Shown here: piece by piece, positions 52,692 to 61,716 of the stretch
How positions within the stretch are numbered: the first letter of the stretch is position 1
How the letters are laid out: every line of letters begins with the position of its first letter
Origin: Planctomycetota bacterium
Lineage (GTDB): Bacteria > Planctomycetota > UBA1135 > UBA2386
Direction: 5' to 3'
Assembly: GCA_016872675.1 (NCBI GenBank)
Contig: VGZG01000002.1
Location: 45,040-109,039, forward strand
Length of the DNA: 64,000 nucleotides
Notes under the pieces: model-generated
Seen by the model: only the letters and a program-made list of their open reading frames with translations
Databases searched by the model: none
Told to the model about the DNA's origin: nothing
Position numbers and translations under genes: made by a program

Positions 52692-52750
52692 GGCGCGATC
52701 ATAGTTGCACGTCCCATTCTCTGTCTCAAAGTCTAGATAGTGAGCCGTTT

Positions 52751-53815
52751 GTGGGATTTCTCATCGATGATGGCGCATTGTGTTTCGCACCAGCGTACCT
52801 TCCAACGGGTTGCTGCACCGGCGCGGCTCCGTACTGTGCCCGCCCCTTGCGTTCCGCTGCGCGCCAAATCGTCGTCGTTCCCGCCGCCGCCGACGGGGCG
52901 CTGCTGGTCGACGCGCTCGCGCAGGCCCGCGCGGACTGCCACGCCATCGACCTGCGCGCCGACGTCGCCGCCGGCCGGGTCCGGGTGAATGGCGAGGAGT
53001 GCGTGACCAACCGCCGCGTGCGCGAGGGGGACGTTCTCGAGTGGTCGCCGGGCGCCACGCGCGGCGCACGCGCCGTCGGCGAACGCTTGCCAGAGGTGGT
53101 GTGGGAGAGCCGCTCGGCGCTCGTCGTCGCCAAGCCCGGGGGCCTCGTGACCGTGCCTGACCGCAGCGGCCAGCAGGGTGGCGTGCACGGCCTGCTGCCG
53201 GCGATCCGGCCCGACGCCGACCTACGCATCGTGCACCGTCTCGACCGCGATACCTCGGGCTGCTTGCTGCTGGCCAAGGGTCTGGCGGCCGCGCAGCACT
53301 TCGACCGGCAATTCACCGACGCGCTCGTCCGCAAGACCTACGTCGCCGTCGTCCACGGCCAGCCGCCGGACGAGTTCGTCGTCGACGCCCACCTCGGACC
53401 GGACCGCCGGCGGCCCGGCAAGGTGGTGGCGTCCGCGCGCGAGTTGCCGGGCTTCCGGGCGGCGCACACGAGCGGTCGCGTGCGCACGCGCTTTGGCCAG
53501 CACGCGCTCGTCGAACTGCGGCCGACCACCGGTCGAACGCACCAGTTGCGCGTCCACATGCAGACGATCGGCTGCCCGATCGTCGGCGATCGCGACTACG
53601 GCGGCGAAGAACTGCTCCTGTCGCGGCTCAAGCCCGGGTACAAACTGCGCAAGGGCGTGCCGGAGCGGCCGCTGCTCGCGCGCATGTTTTTGCACGCCGA
53701 GCGGTTGTCGTTCTGCGACCTCGATGGCGCCGCCGTCGACGTCGAGTGCCCCCTGCCCGAGGAACTCGCCGTCGCCCTCCGGCAGCTCGCCAGCCACGAC
53801 GAACGGCGGAGATGA
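52751..53815 (+). CDS. RluA-family pseudouridine synthase
   Basis: RIVHRLDRDTSGCLLLAK, TGRTHQLRVHMQTIGCPIVGDRDYG. Start uncertain. Confidence 0.93.
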   Translation: MGFLIDDGALCFAPAYLPTGCCTGAAPYCARPLRSAARQIVVVPAAADGALLVDALAQARADCHAIDLRADVAAGRVRVNGEECVTNRRVREGDVLEWSPGATRGARAVGERLPEVVWESRSALVVAKPGGLVTVPDRSGQQGGVHGLLPAIRPDADLRIVHRLDRDTSGCLLLAKGLAAAQHFDRQFTDALVRKTYVAVVHGQPPDEFVVDAHLGPDRRRPGKVVASARELPGFRAAHTSGRVRTRFGQHALVELRPTTGRTHQLRVHMQTIGCPIVGDRDYGGEELLLSRLKPGYKLRKGVPERPLLARMFLHAERLSFCDLDGAAVDVECPLPEELAVALRQLASHDERRR

Positions 53816-55101
53816 CCGTGCGACTGAAGACGATTCCCGAGGACTTCCGCGTCCGTGAGCTGATGCAGTGGCCCGAGGTGCCCGGCGGCGACTACGTCGT
53901 CCACTTGCTGCACAAGGAGAAGCTGTCGACGCCCGAAGCCCTGTCGCTGCTCGTGCGCGAGGCCCGCGTCGACCGCGGCGCCGTCGCCTACGCCGGGCTC
54001 AAGGACCGGCAGGCAGTCACCGACCAGTACCTGACGATCGAGCGGCGCGCCGTCGAGCTCAAGCTGCCGAACCTGCGCGTGCAGCCGGTCGGCGCGACCG
54101 ACCGGCCGATCACCAGCCGGCAGAGCGGCGGCAACGCCTTCACCATCGTCGTCCGCGACATGACGCCGCCGCGGGCGGCGTCACTGCGGCGCGGCATGCC
54201 GTCGCTGCTCAAGACCGGCTTCCCAAACTACTTCGACGACCAGCGCTTTGGCTGCCTGCGCCATGGCCAGGGCTTCCCGATGCGCAGCGTGCTGCAGGGC
54301 GACTTCGAGCGCGCGCTGCAGCAGTTCATCGCCGAGCCGTCGCCGGTGGCGATTTCCGGCGACGTCAAACTGAAGAAGACCTTGCAGCTGCGCTGGGGCG
54401 ACTGGGAGACCTGCGCCCGCATCGCGCGCGGCCCCATGTACGAGCCGATCTTCGGCCACCTGCTCGCGCATCCCGACGACTTCCGCGGCGCGCTCGAGCA
54501 CGTGCCGCTGCGCCAGCGAGTCATCCACGCCTTTGCCTTCCAGTCGCTGCTGTGGAACCGCGCCGTCAGCCGCTTGCTGCGCGGCGGCGTCAACTCGGCG
54601 CAGCGCTTGCGCCTCGCGACGCTCGCCGGCGATCTGCTGGCCTGGAAGTACCTGGCGCCGGACCGCGAGGAGAAGCTCGTGGCGATGCGCACGCCGCTCT
54701 ACGGCCCCGAGGGCGACGGTGGCAGCGAACCGTTTCGCCGCGCCATGCAGGAGGAGATGCACGCGGCGGGCATCGAGCGCGACGACTTCGTGCGCAACGA
54801 GATCCCCGGGATGATCTGGAAGGAGGAGCCGCGCGACGTGCTGATCAAGCCAGCCGACGTCGCCGACGTGCGCCTCGAGCCCGACGAGATCCACCGCGGC
54901 AAGGTCAAGGCGACGCTCGAGTTCGCGCTACCGCGCGGCGCGTATGCCACGATGATGATCAAGCGGCTATTTGCGCCAAGCTGGTTCGTGCCAGAAGAGC
55001 GCGACGAAGGCGGCCAAGGCGGTGAGGGTCGCGGTCGCTTCGACCGCGACGGCGACGACCGTGGCCGCGACGAACGGAGCCGCGACGAGGACGAAGCATG
55101 A
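53812..55101 (+). CDS. truD: tRNA pseudouridine synthase D
   Basis: YAGLKDRQAVTDQYLTI, GFPNYFDDQRFG; ATGA overlap upstream. Confidence 0.94.
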   Translation: MTVRLKTIPEDFRVRELMQWPEVPGGDYVVHLLHKEKLSTPEALSLLVREARVDRGAVAYAGLKDRQAVTDQYLTIERRAVELKLPNLRVQPVGATDRPITSRQSGGNAFTIVVRDMTPPRAASLRRGMPSLLKTGFPNYFDDQRFGCLRHGQGFPMRSVLQGDFERALQQFIAEPSPVAISGDVKLKKTLQLRWGDWETCARIARGPMYEPIFGHLLAHPDDFRGALEHVPLRQRVIHAFAFQSLLWNRAVSRLLRGGVNSAQRLRLATLAGDLLAWKYLAPDREEKLVAMRTPLYGPEGDGGSEPFRRAMQEEMHAAGIERDDFVRNEIPGMIWKEEPRDVLIKPADVADVRLEPDEIHRGKVKATLEFALPRGAYATMMIKRLFAPSWFVPEERDEGGQGGEGRGRFDRDGDDRGRDERSRDEDEA

Positions 55102-55967
55102 GCGAGCGCACGTTGGGCGTGATCGGCGGGTCGGGTATCTACGACCTGCCCGGTCTGCAGGACCGCAAGGAGGTCGTAGTCGACACGCCGTTCGGCATGC
55201 CGAGCGACGCGTTGATCACCGGCGCGCTGGCGGGCGTGCGCATGGCGTTCCTGCCGCGGCACGGACGCGGCCATCGCCTAGCGCCGCACGAGCTGCCGTT
55301 CCGCGCCAACCTGCACGCGATGAAGCAGCTCGGTATGGAGTGCGTCGTCGGCATCTCGGCGGTGGGGTCGATGAAGGAGCACATCGAGCCGGGCCATCTC
55401 GTGCTGGTCGACCAGTTCCTCGACCGCACGCGCGGCCGCACGCACGAGTCGACGTTCTTCGGCGACGGTTGCGTCGCGCACGCCCACTTCGCCGACCCGG
55501 TGTGGGAGCCGCTGCGCCAGCTGGCGCTGCAGGCCGCCCGCGCCGCCGGCGCCACCGCGCACGACGGCGGCACCTACGTTTGCATGGAGGGGCCGCTGTT
55601 CAGCACGCGCGCCGAGTCGAAGATGTACCGCAGCTTCGGCGTCGACGTCATCGGCATGACCAACCTGCAGGAGGCGAAGCTCGCGCGCGAGGCCGAGATC
55701 GCCTACGCCACCGTCGCGCTGGTCACCGACTACGACTGCTGGCACGAGACCGAGGCTGACGTCGACGTCGCGGCGGTGATTGCCGTGATCAAGAGGAACG
55801 TCGACCTCGCGCGCCGCGTCGTCGCCGAACTGGCGAAGCGCATCGCCGCCAACGCGCCGATCTCGGCCGCCGGCTGCATGCAGCACGCGATCATGACGGC
55901 CAAGGAGTCGATCACGCCCGATGCGCGGCGCCGCCTCGACCTGCTGATCGGCAAGTACCTCGGCTGA
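55098..55967 (+). CDS. mtnP: S-methyl-5'-thioadenosine phosphorylase
   Basis: LGVIGGSGIYDLPGL, FLPRHGRGHRLAPHELPFRAN, GGTYVCMEGPLFSTRAES. Confidence 0.93.
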   Translation: MSERTLGVIGGSGIYDLPGLQDRKEVVVDTPFGMPSDALITGALAGVRMAFLPRHGRGHRLAPHELPFRANLHAMKQLGMECVVGISAVGSMKEHIEPGHLVLVDQFLDRTRGRTHESTFFGDGCVAHAHFADPVWEPLRQLALQAARAAGATAHDGGTYVCMEGPLFSTRAESKMYRSFGVDVIGMTNLQEAKLAREAEIAYATVALVTDYDCWHETEADVDVAAVIAVIKRNVDLARRVVAELAKRIAANAPISAAGCMQHAIMTAKESITPDARRRLDLLIGKYLG

Positions 55968-55977
55968 GCGGGCAGCG

Positions 55978-56700
55978 ATGACGCCATTGCTCGCCGACGC
56001 GCAGGTCGTGCTGGTGCGCCCGCAGGGCGCCGCCAACCTCGGCGCCGTCGCGCGGGCGATGAAGAACTTCGGCCTGCGGCGCCTGACGCTCGTTGACTCG
56101 CGCATCGGCTCGTGGGTCGACGCGCACCGTATGGCGGTCCACGCCGAGGACGTGCTCGCTTCGGCCCGGTCGTGCGCGAGCCTCGAGGAGGCCGTCGGCG
56201 ACGCGACATGGCTGGTTGCTACGACCGACGCGCCGCCGCCCGGCGCGCGCGTGCTGACGCCGCGCCAGCTGGCCGAGGAGTCGCTGCGCCGCGGCGCCCC
56301 GACGTTGATCTTCGGCGGCGAGCAGCACGGCCTCGAACCCGGCGAACTGCGGCGCTGCCACGCCGTCGCGATGGTCCCGGTGGCGCCGCAGCAGACTTCG
56401 CTCAATCTCGCGCAGGCGGTCTGCGTGTTCGCCGCCGAACTGTTCGCGGCCGCTCGTGCTGCCGGCGCGGCCGAGGCGGCGGTCGCGCCGCCGCTGGCGC
56501 CAGCGTCGGCCGAGTTGATGCAGCGCCTCGAAGCGGCGTTCGCCGGCCTGCTGCAGGACAGCGCGTGGCGCGATGCGTCGCGGCCCAAGCACGCGATCGC
56601 CGAATTGATGCAGCCGCTGTGGCGCGCTGGCCTGACCGAGGCCGAGGTGCGGCTATGGCTCGTCGCGCTCGGCCGCGCAGCGCAGCTGCCGCGCCGCTGA
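55978..56700 (+). CDS. SpoU-family RNA methyltransferase, TrmJ-like
   Basis: VLVRPQGAANLGAVARAMKNFGLRRLTLVD, LIFGGEQHGLEPGEL, LNLAQAVCVFAAEL. Confidence 0.92.
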   Translation: MTPLLADAQVVLVRPQGAANLGAVARAMKNFGLRRLTLVDSRIGSWVDAHRMAVHAEDVLASARSCASLEEAVGDATWLVATTDAPPPGARVLTPRQLAEESLRRGAPTLIFGGEQHGLEPGELRRCHAVAMVPVAPQQTSLNLAQAVCVFAAELFAAARAAGAAEAAVAPPLAPASAELMQRLEAAFAGLLQDSAWRDASRPKHAIAELMQPLWRAGLTEAEVRLWLVALGRAAQLPRR

Positions 56701-56842
56701 GCGCGCCGCGGCTCGACCGATCGCCACCGCGAACTCGCGGGCCGCGCGTTCGCCGGTCTCGACCGCGTCGTCGCGTTGCCCAACGATGGCCCGCTTCTGC
56801 GTTGCCGTGCTACCATCGCGTTCTTCCCTCCACGAGTCTTCC

Positions 56843-57733
56843 ATGCATCGCCCATCGCTCGTCGTCGTCGCGCTCCTCGCCAGCGCGTGGTCATCGTTTG
56901 CCGCGCCGGCCAGTGCCCAGGCCATCGTCGCCCAGAATGCCGGCATCGCCAATCCGACCCAGGTCTTCGACTTCGGCGCCAGCGCGCTACCCAACTTCGC
57001 GCCGGTCACCAACCAGTTCGCCGGCCTGACGATCGCCAATGCGTCGTACTTCACGACGGGCTCGAGCAACAACCTCGTCGGCGGCTTCCTGACCCGCAAC
57101 TCCGCCAGTCCGACGACCTCGCTGCGCATCCAGTTCGCCCAGCCGGTCGTCGACGCCAGCTTCGTCTTCCACCAGATCGCGATCGGCACGACGACGACGA
57201 TGCGCGCCCTCGTGCAGGGCGTCGAGGTCGCGTCGTTCTCCGGCTCGTGGACGCAGAGCCAGCCGAACAACTACTTCGGCTTCGCCAACACCTACCTCGA
57301 CGAACTGCGGATCGACTTCGTCAGCGACTTCAACTTCGACACGCTGGCGGTGCGCGCGGCGGGCAGCGCTGCCTGCGTGTTTGAGAACGGCACGGGCGTC
57401 AACCTCGCCGGCTTCAGCTGCGCGACACTGCCGCGACTCGGCACGCAATGGCAGGGAACGGTGGCGACCAACGCCAACACGCTCGCGTCGGTGCTGGCCT
57501 ACGGTGCTGGCGGCTTCGGCGCGCCGTTGCCGCTGTTCGGCGGCGAACTGCTGCTCCAGCCGTCGCCGCCGCTGGTCACGTTCACCGGCTTCGGCAGCTA
57601 CGGCTTCCCGATCCCGGCATCGCCCGGGCTCGTCGGACTGTCGCTGCCGTTCCAGGCCGCGCGCCTCGATCTCGTCAACGGCACGCCGCAGATCGTGCTG
57701 CTCAACGGCATCGATTTGATCGTCGGGACGTGA
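56843..57733 (+). CDS. Secreted hypothetical protein with planctomycete-type extracellular C-terminal domain
   Basis: Signal peptide MHRPSLVVVALLASAWSSFAAPASAQA; C-terminus FPIPASPGLVGLSLPFQAARLDLVNG...NGIDLIVGT. Confidence 0.75.
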   Translation: MHRPSLVVVALLASAWSSFAAPASAQAIVAQNAGIANPTQVFDFGASALPNFAPVTNQFAGLTIANASYFTTGSSNNLVGGFLTRNSASPTTSLRIQFAQPVVDASFVFHQIAIGTTTTMRALVQGVEVASFSGSWTQSQPNNYFGFANTYLDELRIDFVSDFNFDTLAVRAAGSAACVFENGTGVNLAGFSCATLPRLGTQWQGTVATNANTLASVLAYGAGGFGAPLPLFGGELLLQPSPPLVTFTGFGSYGFPIPASPGLVGLSLPFQAARLDLVNGTPQIVLLNGIDLIVGT

Positions 57734-57736
57734 GCG

Positions 57737-59845
57737 TCAGAAGGCGTTGACGAAGCTGGTGACGCCATTGCTGGTGAAGGCGCCGTAGGCGTTGGCCACT
57801 CCGGGCTGCGTCACGCCGGCGAACATTGCGTGGACGCTTACGCCGGGTGGAACGCCGGCCGGGATAGCGACCGCCGCCGTCAGCGTTGGCACGCTGTCGA
57901 TCGCCACGATGCTGGCGACGAACGCGCCGATCCAAGACGAGCAGCCCGGCAGGCCGAGCGCTGCGAGCGGCGCGCCGGCCGCATCGGCGGTGGGGCTGAC
58001 GAGCAGCAGGCCCAGGCGCGTGCCGACACCGGGGGCGTACTCCGGCACGTTGGACGCTGTGAAGGTCACAGTCGTCCCGGCCGTCGCTGTCGAGACCGGC
58101 GCCGGCGCGGCGCTCAGGGTCATGCCACCGCAGCCGGCGCCGTACGCGAGGTTGGCCGCGGCTTGCGTCGGCAGCATCGCCGACGCAAACGCGCCCTGGC
58201 TGACGTTCCAGTACGTGCTGGTCGGCGCGACCTCGCGCCGCACGGCGCGCACGAGGTACGTCGACGCGCCGCCGAGCGCCTGCGGATCGACGAAGCTCGT
58301 CGCCGCGACGGGGTTGGTGGTGAGCCGCGTGAACGGGCCGCTCGGGCTCGCCGCGCGGTAGACGTGGTACCCCGCCACTGCGTCGGCCGACGCCGTCCAC
58401 GACAGGCTGGCCGCCGGCCACTGGTCGATCACGACGAGCGCCGTCGGCGGCGCGACGACGTGCTGCCGCAGCGTCGGGTCGCCCATCAGCGCCATGTGGA
58501 CGCCGCGCTGCGCCAAGCCGCCGACGAGCGTGTCGTTCTGGCTGAAGCGCGCGCCGAAGCCGATCGGGTCGCCGACGCCCATCGTGTGGAACGACCAGTG
58601 CGGCCGGCCGGCCCAGACGTTGGTCAGCGTCCAGCCGCTGCACAGGGCGGCGCGCAGGAAGTTGTCCTGCGCGTCCCAGTCGCCGAAGTAGCTGCCGAAC
58701 AGGATGGTGAACACGCCGCGGTTCTGGCTCAGCGTGAAGTCCGTCGTGCTGCCGACGCCGCTGGCGCCCTGGTACCAGCCACCGCCGCAGCCGAAGCTCC
58801 AGGCGTGGCCCGCGCCGGTCGGCACGTTGAGCGTCGCGAAGTAGTCGCCGGCCGCGACGTTGGCCGGACCGCAGAGGTTGCTGCCGTTGCGCCATCCCGA
58901 CGCGGCGAACGCCTCGCCGCCGAACCAGCCGAAGTTGTCGTCGACGACCGCGCGCTGGCCGACGGCGAAGGCCTTGTGCCGGTAGTCGTGGTCCTTGTCG
59001 AGGTACTGCTGCAGCAGCGCCGTCTCGCCGGCCGCGAACGCCGGCATGTTGAAGAAGTCGACGCGGCCGACGGCGAGCTCGGCGTCGCTCGGCAACGAGC
59101 TCTGGTCGAACTTGCCGTCGCCGGGGACGTTGCGGTTCTCGGACCGCGTCGCGGTCGTCAGGTTGACGGACGTGTCGGTCCACGTGCCGTTGACGTCGCC
59201 GTAGTAGACGTCGGCAGGCCACGCGCCCTGGTGGTCGGGGTGGCCGTCCGGCGCCATCGCGCCCGAGTACGGCACCGGCACGCGGCCGAGCAGGAACACC
59301 GCCTTGGTGTTGAGCGGATCGGCTTGGTAGGTGGCGACGATGCGCGCCTTGACGCTCGGCACGGTGTCCGATGGCTGCACGTCGTGGCGCACGACCGTCC
59401 AGCCGTCGCCGACGAGGTCGTCGACGAGGCGCGTCAGCCGCGCGCCGAGCGCTGCGACCTTGGTGGCGTCGACGACCAGCACGAGCTTGCCGCGTTGGTC
59501 GAGCAGGGCGCCGTCGTTCGCCGCGGCGATCAGGTTGCGCCCGAATGGCGTGCCACTGCGGTTGAACAGGTACTCGTAGCGCAGCCCAAGCAGCGCGCCG
59601 GTGTCGATCCACTGTGTCGCGGAAGCGCCGCCGGGGATCGTCGTCACCGGCCCCCACGTCGTCGTGCCATAGATGCGGCGCTGGACCGTGTAGCCCGTCG
59701 CCGTCGGCTCGACCGGCCAGCTGAAGCGCAGCGCCGGCGTCGTCGTCGTGTCGACGTTGATCGGAAACGCCGCCTGCTGCGGCGTCTGCGCCGCGAGCGC
59801 TGCGGCGAGCGCGAGGAACGGGACGGCGCGAAGGGCGTGCGGCAT
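57737..59845 (-). CDS. Secreted FnIII-like plus peptidase C25-like (catalytically degenerate) protein
   Basis: Signal peptide; DVYYGDVNGTWTD...ELAVGRVDFFNMPAF...MALMGDPTLRQH; C-terminal AYGAGCGG...LGLPGC...SNGV domain. Confidence 0.7.
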   Translation of the reverse strand: MPHALRAVPFLALAAALAAQTPQQAAFPINVDTTTTPALRFSWPVEPTATGYTVQRRIYGTTTWGPVTTIPGGASATQWIDTGALLGLRYEYLFNRSGTPFGRNLIAAANDGALLDQRGKLVLVVDATKVAALGARLTRLVDDLVGDGWTVVRHDVQPSDTVPSVKARIVATYQADPLNTKAVFLLGRVPVPYSGAMAPDGHPDHQGAWPADVYYGDVNGTWTDTSVNLTTATRSENRNVPGDGKFDQSSLPSDAELAVGRVDFFNMPAFAAGETALLQQYLDKDHDYRHKAFAVGQRAVVDDNFGWFGGEAFAASGWRNGSNLCGPANVAAGDYFATLNVPTGAGHAWSFGCGGGWYQGASGVGSTTDFTLSQNRGVFTILFGSYFGDWDAQDNFLRAALCSGWTLTNVWAGRPHWSFHTMGVGDPIGFGARFSQNDTLVGGLAQRGVHMALMGDPTLRQHVVAPPTALVVIDQWPAASLSWTASADAVAGYHVYRAASPSGPFTRLTTNPVAATSFVDPQALGGASTYLVRAVRREVAPTSTYWNVSQGAFASAMLPTQAAANLAYGAGCGGMTLSAAPAPVSTATAGTTVTFTASNVPEYAPGVGTRLGLLLVSPTADAAGAPLAALGLPGCSSWIGAFVASIVAIDSVPTLTAAVAIPAGVPPGVSVHAMFAGVTQPGVANAYGAFTSNGVTSFVNAF

Positions 59846-59950
59846 GGTGGCGAGACCATCGAAGATATCACGCCATGCGCGGCTGTGGGCTCCGGGGGGC
59901 GGATGCCAAGCGTCATGTGCGGCTCCGGTCGGGCGCGCCGGCGGCTGAGA

Positions 59951-60040
59951 TGGCGGTGGGAGAGGGATTCGAACCCCCGGTGCCCGTGAAGGCACAGCGG
60001 TTTTCAAAACCGCCGCATTCGGCCGCTCTGCCATCCCACC
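59951..60040 (-). tRNA. tRNA-Ser (UGA)
   Basis: GGTGGGATGGCAGAGCGGCCGAATGCGGCGGTTTTGAAAACCGC...long variable arm...GGGTTCGAATCCCTCTCCCACCGCCA. Confidence 0.97.
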
Positions 60041-60141
60041 GGGACGCTGGCCGCGGCGCACACTAGCTGGCGTCTGCGGCATGCGCCAGCGGCTGGCCGG
60101 CGCTCTGCGAACTGCAATGCCTGCTGCGACGGCTCGCCGCG

Positions 60142-60567
60142 TCACTCGGCCGCGAGCGCCTCGAGCACCGCGCGCGCGACGTACATCGGCGCGCCGGTCT
60201 GCACCGCCATCGCGATCGCGTCGGACGGCCGGCAGTCGACCGTCTTCTCGTCGGCGGTCGCCGCCGCGGTGCCGGCGTCGGCGGGCGCCAGCACCAGCTG
60301 CGCGTAGAAGGTGCTGTCGCGCAGCTCGTTGATGACGATGCGCTGCAGGCGGTGGCCGAGCGCGTGGAAGACGCGGCCCATCAGGTCGTGCGTCAGCGGC
60401 CGCGGCGGCTGCGCGCCGCACAGCTTGCGGTTGATCTCTTCGACCTCGTTGAAGCCGATGACGATCGGGAAGCCGCGGTTGCCATGGCGCTCGCGTAGGT
60501 GGATGAACTGCTGGTCGCCCTTCTGGTGGATGACGACGCGGGCGAGTTCGACTTCGACGAGATCCAT
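60142..60567 (-). CDS. Bifunctional nuclease family (DUF151) protein
   Basis: MDLVEVELARVVIHQKGDQQFIHLRERHGNRGFPIVIG...DCRPSDAIAMAVQTGAPMYVA. Confidence 0.93.
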   Translation of the reverse strand: MDLVEVELARVVIHQKGDQQFIHLRERHGNRGFPIVIGFNEVEEINRKLCGAQPPRPLTHDLMGRVFHALGHRLQRIVINELRDSTFYAQLVLAPADAGTAAATADEKTVDCRPSDAIAMAVQTGAPMYVARAVLEALAAE

Positions 60568-60580
60568 GGGCGGCTAGCGT

Positions 60581-60639
60581 CGTTATAGCGGCGAGTGCGG
60601 CCGGCGCGAGCGCGGCGTCCCCTGCCGTCGGCTATAACG
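60581..60639. promoter_or_regulatory. Symmetric divergent promoter pair: CGTTATAGC ... GCTATAACG
   Basis: Perfect 9-bp inverted repeat; each arm gives TATAAC as a -10 reading outward toward its gene. Confidence 0.55.
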
Positions 60640-60645
60640 CGCGGC

Positions 60646-61716
60646 GTGACCGCGCCGTTCGCCTTGCTGCCGCCGCTCGATCCGCAGCGTCCCAACCCCG
60701 TGCTCGCCGTCGCCACCCGCAGCGGCGCGGTCGAGTCCTGGCACCGCGGCGCCGTCGCCGTCTGGCACGGCGATCAATTGGCGCTCGCGGTCGGCGACGT
60801 CGCCCGACCGGTGTTCGCGCGCTCGGCGGTCAAGCCGCTGCAGGCGCTGCCGTTCCTCGAGCGCGGGCTCGCCGACCGGCTCGGATTGCCGCCGCAGGAA
60901 CTCGCGGTGATGTGCGCCAGCCATGACGGCGCGCCGGCGCACATCGCGGCGGTGCGCTCGTTCCTGGCGCGCGGCGGGCTGCGTGAGGATCAGCTCGGCT
61001 GTGGGCCGCACGCGCCGTTCGACCACGACAGCCGGCTGGCGCTGCTGCGCGCCGGCGAGCAGCCGGGCAAGGTGCACAACAACTGCAGCGGCAAGCACAC
61101 CGGCTTCCTGCACCTCGCCGGCGCCTGCGGCGACCCGCTCGATCGCTACCTCGACCCGGACTGCCGCAGCCAGCGCGAGGTCAACGCCGCCGTCGCGGCG
61201 ATGGCCGGACTCACCGGCCCGGTGCCGACCGGCGTTGATGGCTGCGGCGCGCCGACCTTCGTGCTGCCGCTCGCGGCGCTGGCGCGCAGCTTCGCGAATC
61301 TGGCGAACCCGGCCGGCCACGGCGCCGTTCGAGTTGCCGCATGCCGTCGCATCCTCGACGCCGTCGGCCGCGCGCCGGAGCTGCTCGCCGGCGAGAAACG
61401 CTTCTGCACCGCGCTGCTGCGGCAGTGGCCGGGCCGCGTGTTCGCCAAGAACGGCGCCGAAGGCGTCTACGCCGTGGCGCTAGCGCCCGATCCGGCGCGC
61501 GCCCGCTGGCCGCAGGCGCTCGGCATCGCGATCAAGATCGACGACGGCGCCGAGCGCGGCTACCAGCCGGTGGTCGTCGACCTGCTGCAGCGACTCGGCG
61601 CGCTGCCGCGCGAACTGCCGCCAGCGCTCGCGGCCTTCCACCGGCAGACGCTGCGCAACACCCAGCAGCTCGTCGTCGGCGAGGTTGCGTGCGTGCATGG
61701 TTGGGGACTGCCATGA
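60646..61716 (+). CDS. Asparaginase II-type (PF06089-like) protein
   Basis: FARSAVKPLQALPFLERG, CASHDGAPAH, NNCSGKHTGFL, VDGCGAPTFVLPL. Confidence 0.88.
   Translation: MTAPFALLPPLDPQRPNPVLAVATRSGAVESWHRGAVAVWHGDQLALAVGDVARPVFARSAVKPLQALPFLERGLADRLGLPPQELAVMCASHDGAPAHIAAVRSFLARGGLREDQLGCGPHAPFDHDSRLALLRAGEQPGKVHNNCSGKHTGFLHLAGACGDPLDRYLDPDCRSQREVNAAVAAMAGLTGPVPTGVDGCGAPTFVLPLAALARSFANLANPAGHGAVRVAACRRILDAVGRAPELLAGEKRFCTALLRQWPGRVFAKNGAEGVYAVALAPDPARARWPQALGIAIKIDDGAERGYQPVVVDLLQRLGALPRELPPALAAFHRQTLRNTQQLVVGEVACVHGWGLP

Noticed and set aside
52205-52729. 174-aa minus ORF across the candidate RNA
   Set aside because: Continues through the terminator hairpin and into the glycosyltransferase start; no protein features.
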